Notes: generated by a model not told the origin, from the letters alone. Shown: positions 8,389 to 21,387, numbered from the stretch's first letter. The stretch: 64,000 bases of DNA from Candidatus Mycobacterium methanotrophicum (GCF_023515995.1 NZ_CP097320.1:3224001-3288000), one strand, 5' to 3'. Made by a program: numbers and translations.

Positions 8389-8799
8389 TCCCACAGCAGA
8401 CACCGACGTAGCGCTTCGGAACGTATTGAACCGCCGCCATTCCGATCGGTAAACGTCAACGATTTGCCAATGGTAGGCAGAGAGCACATTACCGCCGCGC
8501 GAGCAAAGTGAGGTGTTTGCGCCCATTGCCCCAATTACGCGAGCAGTCGGGGCGCGCACGCTGAGGATGGTAATGGATGCCGTGGTCGGATAGGACAATT
8601 CGAGTTATTGAAGCTTGATTGTAGACGCGGAAGCGGGACAAATTAGCCGGATCACGTTCTCAGCCATCGGAGCTCACTACCAAAGACCAGCTGCCGAAGA
8701 GTTTTCGTCAGGTCCTCTGCTGGGCGGCTCGCTCGTAGACGAACAGGTCAATAATTGTGGAATCTGTTGTGGTGATGGGTGATTGGCTGCCGGAATCGT
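8389..8799. other. Non-coding junction between the MDMPI remnant and the Tn554-like element
   Basis: No gene recognised. Just beyond the recombinase stop, a minus-strand frame reads TDIDDSGSQSPITTTDSTII to a TGA at 8708 and could be the remains of the third small gene (tnpC-like) of such elements, but it has no start codon. The left end of the transposon should lie in this interval. Confidence 0.35.
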
Positions 8800-11220
8800 C
8801 TATATCGGTGAGACGGGTGGGGCGGGCAGGGTCGCGGCGGCGATGTCGCGGTAGGCGGGGATGCCGAGGCTGACGGCCCTGGAGTGGCGGGCACCTGCCG
8901 CGAGCTTGTTGTTCGCCTCGGCGAGGCTGACCTTGAGGCCTTCGGCCTCGCCGACCCAGCCTTCGCGCTTGGCTTCGGCGATGCGGGCCAGGAGGTTGTC
9001 GCGGATGTCGGCGAGCCGGCCACGCTGGGCTGGGTCGATCCTTAGGAGCGGGCACCGGATGCTGTGCTCGTGAATGCAACTGGTGCCGTATGCCCGGCCG
9101 CAGTCGCCGAGCGCGACCCGCCGGCGCTCGAAGTGGCCGAGGAACTCCTCCCACTCCTGCTCGGTGGGAGACCTGTATTCCTCACTGGGGCGGCGCTCGC
9201 GCCGGCGGGCAATGAACGCCCGGTGGCCGCGGATGACTTCCGCGGGATAGGCGGTTTTGTAGCCCATTGTGGTGTTGATGTCGTTGTGGCCGAGTATCAG
9301 CTGGGCGATGTGCGGCGGCATCCCGTTCAGGATGGCGTCGGTCGTGAAGAGCCTCCGGAAGTCGTGAGGCTGGAAGTCCAGCGGCTTCCCGTTGGTGCCG
9401 GTGATGCCGGACGCGGCGAGCGCGGCGTGGATGAGGTCGCGGATCCCGTCGGCGGGGATGGGGCGGTTCTCCAAGCCGATGACGCGCTGGAACAGCAGCG
9501 GCATCGGCGGGTTCCAGGTGTGCTCGTGGGGGTCGTAGGCGGTGACCAGGGGGACGGCGCCGTCTGCGCCGCGGATGCGGGTGATGATCGCGGACAGGAC
9601 GTCGGCGAGCTCCGGGTCGATGACAAGGAGCCTTTCCTGGTCGAACTTGGACGGGGCGATCGACGGCAGCGGGATCAGCTCGCCGGAGTCCGGGGTCCGG
9701 TACTGGACCAGGCTGTGGTGCGAGAGCTCGGTCAGTTCCTCGGCCCTGATCCCGGTGTGGCGGAGCACTTCGATGGCGACCCAGCCCCAGAACGCGCTGG
9801 CTTCCTCGTGGATCAGTTCCCGGCGCTTCCCGGTGTTTAGGTTTTCGGCCCAGAGCCGGGCTGACGAAGTGCCCGGTCGGTGCATCCGGGCCCGGCGCAG
9901 GGTGTGCCCAGCGGCGGTGAACGTCTCGCCGGGCGGGGGTGGCGCGGGCCGCCTCCAGCCGAGCCGCGGTGTCCTTGCGGTGCTGGTCGATGGCGGCGAT
10001 GAAGGCTGGCAGCACGGGGAGCCGTTCCCGGGTCCGGGCGTCCATGCGGGCCTTGGTCCGCGATTTCTGCTTCTTGTGCTGGATGTCGCTGCCGCGGATG
10101 GGGCAGGGAACGGCCCATGGCCCCCAGCGGGCCGGCTCGTCCAGTGCCCACTGAGCGAGGTCGAGGTAGAACCCCCGGACGGCCGTCAGGATTCCGGCGC
10201 CCGACTGTCTGTCCTGGATGCGCTTCTTCCACCCGGCAGCGATGTCGGGGGGCAGCTTCAGCGAGCTGATGCCTGGGTGGTGGTCTTCCAGGTCTTTCCA
10301 GAACCACAGGCCCAGCGTCGAGGCCAGGCCGGTGAGGGTGCTGTAGTCGATACCGGGCTGGCGTTCGCGCAGGTAGTCCACGAGCAGGTCGCGGACGGGC
10401 CGGCAGGACAGATCGTAGCGGTCGATGAGCTGGGCGGGGGTGAGCTGCCCGGCGAACCTGGCGTCGATTATTCGGACCGTGACCGGCGCACCGGGTGGAA
10501 ATACCCCGGCTGTGTGCAAGAACTCGTAGAAGAACGGGGAGTGCATGCTAGTCCCGTCGTCGTATACCCGCATGAAGCACTCCAGCAGTTGCATGCAGTC
10601 GCCGGGGGTGACGTAGGCGACCGTCCCGCCCTTGGCGGCCATGATCATGGCGACCCGCTCGATCGCCGAGCCGAACATGGGTGTGGCGAGGCCGCGGGCC
10701 TTCGCCAGTTCCCGCAGAGCCGCGATCCCGGCGGGGTCGCGGGTCCGGCCCATTTCCCGCCAGAGCTGGCGCGGGGATCCGGTGGCCAGCAGCCAGGGCA
10801 GGCCAGGGCGCAGGACGTCGCCGCCGATCAGCTGGACCAAGCCGCCGCCGAGCGTCGCGCGGCTGCGCTCGCCCGGCACCGGGTGGCCGGCGCCGCCGAG
10901 GTCGGCCAGAAGCTGATCCCGCCAGTCAGTCCTCCCGTCGGCGCCTGCCCCGGACGCTTCCCAGCGTTCCTGCCACGTCGTCCCCGGGTGCAGCCCGAGC
11001 CAGTCAAGGATCTTCAGCATGGCCCGCTTCCGCCAGTCCTGTCTCTTCGCTTCCTCGGCCGCGAAGGGCGGGGCGAGCATCCGTCGCATCACCGTGAACC
11101 GGTCCGCGGCAGTTGCGTCCCACGACGCCGGGACCGGCCGCGGCGGGAACTTCCCATCACCGCCAGGGCCTCGGCGCCGAGCTGCCGGGCGGCCGCCACA
11201 GGCGGCGCCGCGACGGTCAC
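8800..11220 (-). pseudogene. Large tyrosine recombinase (TnpB-like of a Tn554-type element), frameshifted
   Basis: A GTG at 11220 overlaps the stop of the upstream recombinase (GTGA). The protein would be about 805 aa: VTVAAPPVAAARQLGAEAL, then after a one-base frameshift near 11173 KFPPRPVPASWDATAAD, a long N-terminal DNA-binding region, and after a second frameshift near 9933 the catalytic domain. That domain has the full tyrosine recombinase set: HTGIRAEELTEL (Arg), FQPHDFRRLF (His-x-x-Arg), LILGHNDINTTMGYKT (His and Tyr). Two adjacent, coupled tyrosine recombinases of unequal size recall TnpA/TnpB of Tn554. Both frameshifts lie in short G/C runs, so sequence error is possible. Confidence 0.8.
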
Positions 11221-12015
11221 CAGCGGCCTTTTCCGAACAGCGCGTCCAGGCTCTTAGCGCGGTAACCTGGCCCCGGCCCCAGAAGCGCGGCCGGCCTGGG
11301 CTCCGTCTGCCGCCGGTAGTGGGCCAGCGTGCCCGCGATGACGTCCTCGGGGGTCGGGTTGACGTAGACCTGCGTCGACGTGAGCGAAGCGTGGCCGAGG
11401 ATCCACTGCACGTCGGTGATCGGGACGTCCGGGTCCCGGGCGAGCCGGTAGGCGGCAGTATGGCGCAGCGCATGGAGCGACCACCCCGCGCCAACGGCCG
11501 CGTTCGCCCGGTCGAACATCGCCCTGGCCGCGTGATAAGACAGTGGCCGGAACGGCCTGCGCGGCGTCCACCACAACGGATCGTCCGGCCCGGACGGCGC
11601 CAGCCCATGCATCTCCTGCTGGTAAAGGCGCAGCCACACGAACGCGTCCGGCGACGCCGGGAGCTGCTGCACGGCCCGAGAACTCTTGCGGGGTCACGGT
11701 GATTAGCTGCTGTCCGGGGTCAGCGCCGGAGCGCACAACGCCGAGGAGCTCCGACGCCCGGGCGCCGGTCGAGACCCAGAACGCGACGAGGGCCCGGTCC
11801 CGGTGCAAGGGCAGCCGAGTGAACAGCTCGTTGAACACCGAGTCCGGGATCTGCCTCGGGCCCGACGGGGGACCCTCGGCCGGAACAGGCCGGACTTCTG
11901 CAGCGGGAACGGGTCCATCGGGTTGTGATGCGCATACGGCCGCCCCGGCCTGACCAGTGGGAACGGATTCACGATCGGCCCGGTCCCGGCCTCCAGGTGA
12001 TAGGGAACCTTGCTC
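11217..12015 (-). pseudogene. Tyrosine recombinase (TnpA-like of a Tn554-type element), frameshifted and 5'-truncated
   Basis: Three frames together give LEAGTGPIVNPFPLVRPGR, IPDSVFNELFTRLPLHRDRA, STGARASELLGVVRSGAD (catalytic Arg), then AVQQLPASPDAFVWLRLYQ, SLHALRHTAAYRLARD (His-x-x-Arg) and VQWILGHASLTSTQVYVNP (His and Tyr). Single-base shifts lie near 11868 (in a run of five Gs on the plus strand) and 11695 (in a run of four). The N-terminus is missing where the sequence joins the Leu/Gly-repeat gene at about 12015. It overlaps the larger recombinase by four bases, so the two formed an operon. Confidence 0.8.
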
Positions 12016-12548
12016 AATGACCCCGCTTTGGTCGACCTTCTCAAGATCCTCGGCCTCAGCCCCGGCAGTCTCCTCAGCCTCACTAGCCTCGAAACCGCAT
12101 TGAACGGTGACACCGTGGGCAGTTTGCTGGGCGGTCAAACCCTGAACGAAAGCCTTGCCAACATCCTGACGGCCCTGGGTGTCGGCGACGTCACGCCGAG
12201 CGGTCTGACCATTGGTGGTTGCTGCAAGATCTGGGCTTCGCCAGCTCGACCGGTGACCTGACGCTGGGCGGCCTGCTGAACCAGCTGGGTAATCCCATCC
12301 TCGGCCTGAACATCACCGATCTGCTGAATGGCTTGAACGTGGGTGATCTGCTCAAGGACCTCGGGCTTGCCCACCTGCACATAGATCTGTCCAATTTGGG
12401 CGACCTATCCGGGCTGACCCTGGGCGCCCTGCTCGGTGATCTCGGCTTGGGCGATCTGGCCAGCGTCAGCGTGGAGCCGTTCGGCGGCATGCTCACCGAG
12501 CTGGTGGACGTCGTGCTGCAGCAGATCCTGACGGCGCTGGGTATGTAG
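12016..12548 (+). pseudogene. C-terminal part of a Leu/Gly-rich repeat protein, transposon-truncated
   Basis: The plus strand reads DPALVDLLKILGLSPGSLL, LNESLANILTALGVGDV, then after a one-base deletion near 12215 LLQDLGFASSTGDLTLGGLL, ITDLLNGLNVGDLLKDLGL and TLGALLGDLGLGDLASVSV, ending at a TAG at 12546-12548. The repeated pattern is roughly L-L-x-x-L-G-L-x-x-G-D, of a kind seen at the C-termini of mycobacterial surface proteins; I do not recognise the exact family. The 5' part is absent because the Tn554-like element joins it at about 12015. It converges on gcvB, whose stop is 15 bases away. Confidence 0.55.
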
Positions 12549-12562
12549 GTCCGCGGCTGCGC

Positions 12563-15406
<2,844 letters not shown>

Positions 15407-15450
15407 TCTGGCGGACTCCTGACCTAAGGCGGAACTGCACTTCTGGTGCG

Positions 15451-15663
15451 TTCCTCTCCCTCTGTCGTCTACCCGGTCCGGGCGCCTGAGAGATTCGACA
15501 TGCGCAACCGCTGCGACGTCTTTCCCCGTGGGCGGGCGACCCCGGTGCACGGTCGCCGCTTTCCAGAGGCATCGAGGTCTGACGCGGTCCGGATGCCTGA
15601 GAGGTTGACGGAGAGGTGTTGCTCCTTCGGCGTCCGTGGCTGGCAACCACGGAACTCTCCCGC
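15451..15663 (-). promoter_or_regulatory. Tandem glycine riboswitch in the gcvB leader
   Basis: On the minus strand two aptamers follow one another. The first starts GGGAGAGTTCCGTGG and has CCGAAGGAGCAACACC and CCTCTCAGGCATCCGGACC; the second has CACGGGGAAAGACG and ATCTCTCAGGCGCCCGGACC and ends in a run of GAGGGAGAGG. These are the conserved elements of the gcvT-type glycine riboswitch. It ends about 45 bases before the gcvB TTG, whose ribosome-binding site AGGAG lies between. Glycine binding normally turns expression on. Confidence 0.93.
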
Positions 15664-15801
15664 GCAAGCGCGATGCACTGCCGATGCTACCTGCTGATTG
15701 CGGCCGCCCGAACCTCGCCGCGAGCACGCGTGTCTGTACGCCGACACGCCGTGACGCGTGGCATTATGGAGCACCCTCGCGCCGGAAAGGCGCGCTTCGG
15801 G

Positions 15802-16437
15802 CTAACCGATCTTGCGGTCGCGGTGCTTGCGGCGGGAGGCGAGCTCGTCTTCCGGCGTGGCGATCGACTCGCCACCGTCAGCACGCTCGCCGGGAAAATC
15901 GGCAATAGCGCCGGTCAGCTCCCGCATCGCTCCGGAGACGGCGATGCCGAACACGCCCTGTCCCCCTTGCAGCAAGTCGACGACCTCCTCGGCCGAGGTG
16001 CACTCATAGACCGTGGTGCCGTCGGAGAACAGCGTGATATTAGCCAAATCCTGCACGCCGCGCTGGCGCAGGTGGTCGACGGCAACGCGGATGTTGTGCA
16101 ACGAGATGCCGGTGTCTAGCAACCGCTTGACGATCTTGAGCACCAGAATGTCTTTGAATGAATACAGCCGTTGGCTGCCCGATCCTGCCGCGCTGCGAAT
16201 CGATGGCACCACCAGCGATGTACGCGCCCAGTAGTCCAGCTGGCGGTAGGTGATGCCGGCGATTTGGCAGGCGCTCGGGCCCCGGTAGCCGACCAATTCA
16301 TCGGGCGCCGAGTCGTCGGGGAACAAGCCGGCTTGCACAGGTTCGCGGACGGCTGGTTCCGGGCGGCTCGCTGCGGTGTCGTCGATCGTGATGGCGGACT
16401 CGAGGCCCAATTGGTCGTGACGTGGTTGGTCTCCCAC
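15802..16437 (-). CDS. resR: MerR-family regulator, Rv1830 orthologue
   Basis: 211 aa. The HTH begins near residue 50 with YRGPSACQIAGITYRQLDYWARTSLVVPS, followed by RLYSFKDILVLKIVKRLLDTG, the MerR recognition and wing region, then a coiled dimer helix. No cysteine-rich effector domain is seen. M. tuberculosis Rv1830 (ResR/McdR) controls growth resumption and cell-division genes, and clinical mutations in it change drug resilience. Here it has the same neighbours (Rv1829, gcvB). The leader of gcvB starts 140 bases downstream. Confidence 0.92.
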   Translation of the reverse strand: MGDQPRHDQLGLESAITIDDTAASRPEPAVREPVQAGLFPDDSAPDELVGYRGPSACQIAGITYRQLDYWARTSLVVPSIRSAAGSGSQRLYSFKDILVLKIVKRLLDTGISLHNIRVAVDHLRQRGVQDLANITLFSDGTTVYECTSAEEVVDLLQGGQGVFGIAVSGAMRELTGAIADFPGERADGGESIATPEDELASRRKHRDRKIG

Positions 16438-16683
16438 GATGCTTCCTCTCGCCGATCACGCTCGTTACGGGCTGCCGGTAGCCGCGATTGCTCAGCCGAG
16501 TGCTTGTGAGCATACGCTTTTCGACACGCTGTGGTGTTCAGGAAACTAATCCGGTACTAATACAAGTCGAGATCAAAGTATGGCGGTCGTAGCGATGACT
16601 CCACGCTATCCAACGGGCGTGTCGAGGTCGAACCGGCAGATGAGACGCATCCGTAATGTTGGGAACGCGTCTCTACCGAGACC

Positions 16684-17178
16684 CTAGGTGGCCTTGAAAT
16701 CGTCCGGCGACACGCTGTCCAAAAACTCTTTGAATTTCTCTACCTCATCCTCGCGGACCGCGGTGGAGGGCTCGTCGTCGCTCTCGTCGGGAATCAGCAG
16801 GCCCGCCTCTGCGAGCACCGCCTCCTCGACATAAATCGGGACGCCGACCCGCAACGCGATGGCCACCGAGTCTGACGGCCGCGCTGAAACGGTGATGTTG
16901 CGATCGAAGATCAGATCGGCGTAGAACGTTCCTTCTTGCAAGTCCACGATCCGCACCTCTTTCAGCGAATGGCCAAGTGCGGCAATCAGGTCGCGAATCA
17001 AGTCGTGCGTCAGTGGGCGGGGTGGCTCGACTCCCTGCTGTTCAAGGGCGATCGCTGCGGCCTCGGATTGGCCGATCCAGATCGGCAGGTACCGGTCACC
17101 GTTGGCTTCGCGGAGCAACAGCACCGGCTGGTTCTGCGGCTGCTCGACGCGAATGCCGACGACGCGAACTTCACCCAT
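16684..17178 (-). CDS. Bifunctional-nuclease (DUF151) domain protein, Rv1829 orthologue
   Basis: 164 aa. The BFN/DUF151 domain covers residues 1-130: VRVVGIRVEQPQNQPVLLL, LPIWIGQSEAAAIALEQQG, RPLTHDLIRDLIAALG, VRIVDLQEGTFYADLIF and ARPSDSVAIALRVGVPI. An acidic tail (DESDDEPSTA) follows. Family members have been reported to have nuclease activity, but the cellular role in mycobacteria is not settled. It lies between the two MerR genes and its length equals that of the M. tuberculosis protein. Confidence 0.9.
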   Translation of the reverse strand: MGEVRVVGIRVEQPQNQPVLLLREANGDRYLPIWIGQSEAAAIALEQQGVEPPRPLTHDLIRDLIAALGHSLKEVRIVDLQEGTFYADLIFDRNITVSARPSDSVAIALRVGVPIYVEEAVLAEAGLLIPDESDDEPSTAVREDEVEKFKEFLDSVSPDDFKAT

Positions 17179-17286
17179 CTGTGTCTGCCCTCCGCACGTG
17201 CTGCCGTGTCCCTGCCAGACTTGGCCCGACGCCGCGGTGGAAGACCAAGCCGCCGAACCAAGCCCTCGAGGAGAAAGTCTAGTCCT

Positions 17287-18030
17287 TTAACGGTGTAGAA
17301 CGCCGCGCACGGCCGACTTGATCAACGACGTGTGCAACGTGATTGCCAGCGCGGCAACTTCCCGTGCCAGGTCATCGGCGCGGTCACGGGCACCGGTCTT
17401 GCCGGCCTTGACAAGCGGGCCGGCGATTTGCGCGATCAGGTCGGATTGCCGATCGGCGGCCGAGCGGAATGCCCTCAGGTGGCGTGGTTCGACGCCGTAC
17501 TCGCCGAGGGCGCGGGCACACTGCAAAATCACCACTGCGTGCTCGTCGAAAAACCCGCCCGGCCCGGTGGTGATCACCCCCGCCTTGAGCAGCGCGGTCA
17601 ACAGTTCGGCATCTACTCCGGAACATTCGAGCAAATCCTGGCGGCTCAGCCGGCTGCGGCTGGGTTCCGCTGCCGCCGGGTCCGAGCCCGGCGCAGCATG
17701 CACGCCGCTGCCCACCGACACCAATCGCGGTACACCATAAGGTGATCCGGCGACCGGCAACTCGCCATCGGGCTGAGCGTCCAGCTGGGCTTTGATCACT
17801 TTCAGCGGCAAGTACTGGTCGCGCTGAGCGGTCAGGACGAAGCGCAGCCGGGCGCAGTCGTAAGCGGTGAATCGGCGATAGCCCGATGCCGCGCGCTGCG
17901 GCGTGACGAGACCCTCGGCCTCCAAGAAACGGATCTTGGAGATCGTGACGTCCGGAAAGTCTGGCCGTAGCAGGTCGAGGACCGCTCCGATCGACATCCC
18001 GGCCAGCGCGGGGGTGTCGGGCGCGGTCAC
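17287..18030 (-). CDS. MerR-family regulator, Rv1828 orthologue
   Basis: 247 aa from a GTG whose G is also the last base of the garA stop (TAGTG), so translation is coupled to garA. The N-terminal HTH reads [42 protein letters not shown] in pieces, with the wing [17 protein letters not shown]. The C-terminal half ([21 protein letters not shown], then [18 protein letters not shown]) is the dimerisation part typical of this mycobacterial group. Its ligand is unknown. Confidence 0.92.
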   Translation of the reverse strand: MTAPDTPALAGMSIGAVLDLLRPDFPDVTISKIRFLEAEGLVTPQRAASGYRRFTAYDCARLRFVLTAQRDQYLPLKVIKAQLDAQPDGELPVAGSPYGVPRLVSVGSGVHAAPGSDPAAAEPSRSRLSRQDLLECSGVDAELLTALLKAGVITTGPGGFFDEHAVVILQCARALGEYGVEPRHLRAFRSAADRQSDLIAQIAGPLVKAGKTGARDRADDLAREVAALAITLHTSLIKSAVRGVLHR

Positions 18031-18500
18031 TAGCTTCCGTGCCCTCCGTCGTCGCTGACCTTCGGGCCCGTCAAGAAGACCAGACGGAATTTGCCGATCT
18101 GAACCTCGTCGCCGTTTACCAGCACCGCCGAATCGACAGGCTCCCGGTTGACGTACGTGCCGTTGAGGCTGCCTACATCGACGACCTGAAACTGGTCGGA
18201 CTCCAACCGGAATTCCGCGTGCCGCCGGCTGACGGTGACGTCGTCGAGGAAGATGTCGCTGTCGGGATGGCGGCCGGCGGAGGTGGTCGGCTGATCGAGC
18301 AGGAAGCGAGACCCGGCGTTCGGTCCCCGTTTGACGACCAGCAACGCCGAACCGACCGGCAGTCCCTCGACGCCCGAGACCGCAGTCTCAGCACCCCCTT
18401 GTGCGGGCACGTCCAGTTCATTGAGGAAATCGGCGCGGAAGACCGATGTGGTCTCCGCGGTGACTTCATCAGAAATCTGGTCGTTGTCCTTCTCTGTCAC
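18030..18500 (-). CDS. garA: GarA, FHA-domain regulator of 2-oxoglutarate metabolism
   Basis: 156 aa. The N-terminus carries the [15 protein letters not shown] segment, whose threonines are the kinase targets (PknB/PknG) in known GarA proteins. The FHA domain spans residues 50-145: [47 protein letters not shown] and [11 protein letters not shown], with all phosphothreonine-binding residues. Unphosphorylated GarA inhibits 2-oxoglutarate dehydrogenase and glutamate dehydrogenase and activates glutamate synthase. It heads the garA-Rv1828 pair, while gcvH lies 247 bases upstream. A truncated second copy is at 3336-3716. Confidence 0.96.
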   Translation of the reverse strand: MTEKDNDQISDEVTAETTSVFRADFLNELDVPAQGGAETAVSGVEGLPVGSALLVVKRGPNAGSRFLLDQPTTSAGRHPDSDIFLDDVTVSRRHAEFRLESDQFQVVDVGSLNGTYVNREPVDSAVLVNGDEVQIGKFRLVFLTGPKVSDDGGHGS

Positions 18501-18747
18501 CCGCTGCTCCTAACTGGCCGCTGCTGCGTTGTCTGCTTGGGTCCGCTCGACCGGCTTCCCACCCGCCTCGACCGTCGATGTGTCGACCGTACCGCGCACC
18601 CGAGCCCAATGTGCCGTCCCCCGCCGGATCGGCGGACGCGTCTGCCCCCACCGCGACAGACACCGCCGTCGGCGGGCCCAATGCCCGGCTCCTCCTCACG
18701 CCGCTCCACGGCGCGCATCGTCGCCGCGCGGGGAACCATAACAAGGG

Positions 18748-19143
18748 TCATTCGGCCAGTGTGGCCCGGTAGGCTTCGGCGTCCAGCAGGGCCGCGAAGT
18801 CCTGCTCGAAGGACTGACCGTCGACTTCCAGTTCGATCAGCCAGCCGGCGCCGTAGGGATCGGAATTGACCAGCTGTGAGTTGCCGTCGAGATCGCTGTT
18901 GACGGCAGCGACTTTGCCCGAAACGGGTGCGAACAAATCGGACACCGACTTTGTCGACTCCACTTCGCCGAAGGACTCTCCTGCGGTGACGTCAGTACCG
19001 ACATCGGGCAGCTGGACAAACACGACATCGCCCAGCGCCGACTGCGCGAAGTCGGTGATGCCGACCCGAACGGTGTTGTCCCCGGTCAGGCGAATCCACT
19101 CATGGTCGGCGGTGTAGTGCAAGTCGGGCGCGATTTCGCTCAC
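18748..19143 (-). CDS. gcvH: Glycine cleavage H protein
   Basis: 131 aa, intact. HYTADHEWIRL at the N-terminus, GDVVFVQLPDVG, and the lipoylation site GEVESTKSVSDLFAPVSG with the target lysine. It carries the aminomethyl intermediate between the P, T and L proteins. It lies 28 bases downstream of the DUF881 gene and upstream of garA, as in M. tuberculosis Rv1826. The 247 bases after it (18501-18747) hold no gene. Confidence 0.97.
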   Translation of the reverse strand: MSEIAPDLHYTADHEWIRLTGDNTVRVGITDFAQSALGDVVFVQLPDVGTDVTAGESFGEVESTKSVSDLFAPVSGKVAAVNSDLDGNSQLVNSDPYGAGWLIELEVDGQSFEQDFAALLDAEAYRATLAE

Positions 19144-19171
19144 TGTGTTCCTGTTCTTCTTCAGACGTTAC

Positions 19172-20050
19172 TCACTTGACTGGCTGAGCGTATTGGCGCT
19201 GTTTTGGTTGCCGCAAGGCGGTGATGTCGACTTTGTCGCTCTGTTGGACCGACATGGTGCCACCGACGCGTTTGACGCTGTCCACCGCGCCGCCGGGAAT
19301 GTTCATCGCCGCTGCCAGTGTCGGCGGATCACCAATGGCCAGAACCGAATACGGCGGCATGAGAGTTTTGCCGTCGACGCTCAGCGCGCCGGGGGCGCCG
19401 AGGACCCGGGTGTCGACGCCGACTCGCACCGCCTGATGCCCGTCGCCGATCTGGATCGCCTCGGCGCCGGCCGCCCGCAACTCGTTGATCACGTCGAGCG
19501 TCGCCTCAGGCGCCACACCAGGCCCGGGGTCCTCGATCCGGACGGTGACGCCCGGACCGGTGGCCCCGACGGTGCCGATCAGGATTGACAGCGCGGCAAG
19601 CCTGGCCTGCGCATTCTGAATGGCAGCCTGATCGTTACTGCCCGATGCCCGCAACGCGGACAAGGTTTGCTGCAGCTCGGCGACTTCGGTGCTCAGCGTC
19701 GCTTCGCGCTGGTGCAATGAATCCAGCAACACCAGCAGGTCGGCCGGGCGGGCAGTGTCCAACGAGTCCCCGGAGTTGTTCTGGCGAACCTGGGTGGCGA
19801 TGGCAACACCGAGCAGCAGGCACAGCAATACCGCCAGCGCGCCAAAGATCGTGCGGCCGCGGCGGAGCACGCCGAGAATTCCCCGTGGCTGCAGCTCGCC
19901 GATGTCGGGTCGCCGACGATGCGGCGGCAGCTCATGTCGGCCGTGCCGCGCAGCCTCGTCGGCGCCGCGTTCATGTTGCTGCGCGGTTTCGTCGGCTTTG
20001 GGCTCCGACTCGTTGCCTTGCGGCGTGCCTTCGGGTTTGGGGTTGTTCAC
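19172..20050 (-). CDS. DUF881 membrane protein, Rv1825 orthologue
   Basis: 292 aa from the GTG at 20050 (VNNPKPEG), which gives exactly the M. tuberculosis Rv1825 length and lies 16 bases after the upstream stop. A Lys/Arg/His-rich cytosolic head (residues 1-80) is followed by one membrane helix (FGALAVLLCLLLGVAIATQV), a coiled coil (LHQREATLSTEVAELQQTL), and the DUF881 domain (GPGVTVRIEDPGPGV, VINELRAAGAEAIQI, PYSVLAIGDPPTLAAAMNI). Topology predicts an outer-face C-terminal domain. It is thought to be linked with cell-wall synthesis. The longer frame upstream is not supported. Confidence 0.9.
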   Translation of the reverse strand: MNNPKPEGTPQGNESEPKADETAQQHERGADEAARHGRHELPPHRRRPDIGELQPRGILGVLRRGRTIFGALAVLLCLLLGVAIATQVRQNNSGDSLDTARPADLLVLLDSLHQREATLSTEVAELQQTLSALRASGSNDQAAIQNAQARLAALSILIGTVGATGPGVTVRIEDPGPGVAPEATLDVINELRAAGAEAIQIGDGHQAVRVGVDTRVLGAPGALSVDGKTLMPPYSVLAIGDPPTLAAAMNIPGGAVDSVKRVGGTMSVQQSDKVDITALRQPKQRQYAQPVK

Positions 20051-20066
20051 GTCGGTCTCATCTGCG

Positions 20067-20399
20067 TTACGCTCCGAACAGCCGGCGCCGCAGCGCGGCG
20101 GCATTACCGAAGATGCGGATGCCCAGTACGACGATGATCGCGGTCGACAGCTGTGTGCCGACGCCCAATTGGTCGCCGACATAGACGACCAGTGCGGCCA
20201 CCAACACGTTGAACACGAACGACACCACGAAAACTTTCGGGTCGAAAATCCGCTCCAGATAGGCTCGTAACCCGCCGAACACCGCGTCGAGCGCGGCAAC
20301 GACCGCGATCGGCAAGTACGGCTGGACAACTTCCGGCACGCTGGGGTGGAAGGCCAAACCCAGCACGATCCCGACGACCAGCGCCGCGATACCGATCAT
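20067..20399 (-). CDS. Small basic membrane protein (DUF1290), Rv1824-like
   Basis: 110 aa from ATG at 20399 (MIGIAALVVGIVLGLAF), preceded by GGGGAG. Three hydrophobic helices: residues 1-20, 28-45 (IAVVAALDAVFGGLRAYLE) and 52-75 (VFVVSFVFNVLVAALVVYVG), then a glycine-rich segment and basic end ALRRRLFGA. This family sits between DUF881 genes in Gram-positive bacteria and is usually called small basic protein. Function is unknown. Confidence 0.88.
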   Translation of the reverse strand: MIGIAALVVGIVLGLAFHPSVPEVVQPYLPIAVVAALDAVFGGLRAYLERIFDPKVFVVSFVFNVLVAALVVYVGDQLGVGTQLSTAIIVVLGIRIFGNAAALRRRLFGA

Positions 20400-20463
20400 C
20401 GCTGCTCTGCTCCCCTCGCCGGCATTATCGACGCAGCGCTTCTTGCCATCAGAATGTTCAGCA

Positions 20464-21387
20464 CTAGGACCCAACCTTCTTGGCGAACTTGACATCTCGG
20501 GCGGCCCCGGCGGGCAGCATAAGGCCGTCACGTGCGCTGACGTCGACACCGACGCCGTAAGATGCCTCCAAGAGCCGTAGCCGGCGCAGGCCGGGACTGC
20601 TGTCGAAAACCTCCTGCATGGAGTGCGGGGGTCCGACTGCCAAGACAGTGTATGGGCTGCTGATCGGATTATTGTCAACCAGGATGGCGCCGCCCGCCTG
20701 CCGGATCGTCGCGTTTGGCCCGATCCGGACGCCGCCGACAGAGATCGCTTCAGCGCCGCTGGCCCACAACGAATTGACCACCAGTTGAAGATCCCGGTCG
20801 AGAATGATCTGCCGACTGCCGGCCACCCGCTGCTTGGACACGTCGGAAAGGTTCGGGGCCAAGCCGGGGTCGGTGACCGTCAGGCTCAGACCTGGACCGG
20901 TGACCGGGGTGCTGGCGGCGGCCAGGCTGAGCCGGTCGAGGTTGGCGAGCAGTCGCTGACCCGTGGCATTTTCGGCCAGTGCTCGCCGCTGAACGTCGTC
21001 GCGTTGCGCGGTGAGCGCGTTCCGGCGTGCGGCTAAGTCGCTTGTTGTCGCCTCCTCCGATCGCACGCTGCCGGCCAGCACTCGTTGGGCGGCGCTGACC
21101 CCCGGCGCGACCAGCCGGGCCTGGGCCACAGCCGCGGCGAAGACCGTGGCCACCAGCAACGCCGCCAAGGCCTGCCAGACCCAGTTGGAAACGCGGGCAC
21201 GACCGGTCTGCGGCGCGCCGGGGCGGTCTCGCTTGGCCGCGGCGGCTGCGTAACCGGGGTCGAGGTGTTCGGAGAGCAGGGCCCGCAGCAGCGACGGCAC
21301 CGGAATGCGCTGCGGTCGCCCCGCCTCGTGTGCGTTGATGCCCGCGTGTGGGTCGTAACCGCCGAGCGTTTGGTCAACCATCGGCAT
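20464..21387 (-). CDS. DUF881 membrane protein, Rv1823 orthologue
   Basis: 307 aa. Cytosolic head with [19 protein letters not shown] and [19 protein letters not shown], a membrane helix ([20 protein letters not shown]) near residue 75, a coiled coil, then DUF881 ([52 protein letters not shown]). Same length as Rv1823. It overlaps pgsA2 by 14 bases, and with the small basic protein and the second DUF881 gene forms one minus-strand operon. Confidence 0.92.
   Translation of the reverse strand: MPMVDQTLGGYDPHAGINAHEAGRPQRIPVPSLLRALLSEHLDPGYAAAAAKRDRPGAPQTGRARVSNWVWQALAALLVATVFAAAVAQARLVAPGVSAAQRVLAGSVRSEEATTSDLAARRNALTAQRDDVQRRALAENATGQRLLANLDRLSLAAASTPVTGPGLSLTVTDPGLAPNLSDVSKQRVAGSRQIILDRDLQLVVNSLWASGAEAISVGGVRIGPNATIRQAGGAILVDNNPISSPYTVLAVGPPHSMQEVFDSSPGLRRLRLLEASYGVGVDVSARDGLMLPAGAARDVKFAKKVGS

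Noticed and set aside
9542..11257. 571-codon plus-strand frame over the large recombinase
   Set aside because: Antisense to the catalytic and DNA-binding parts of the tyrosine recombinase; no family features.
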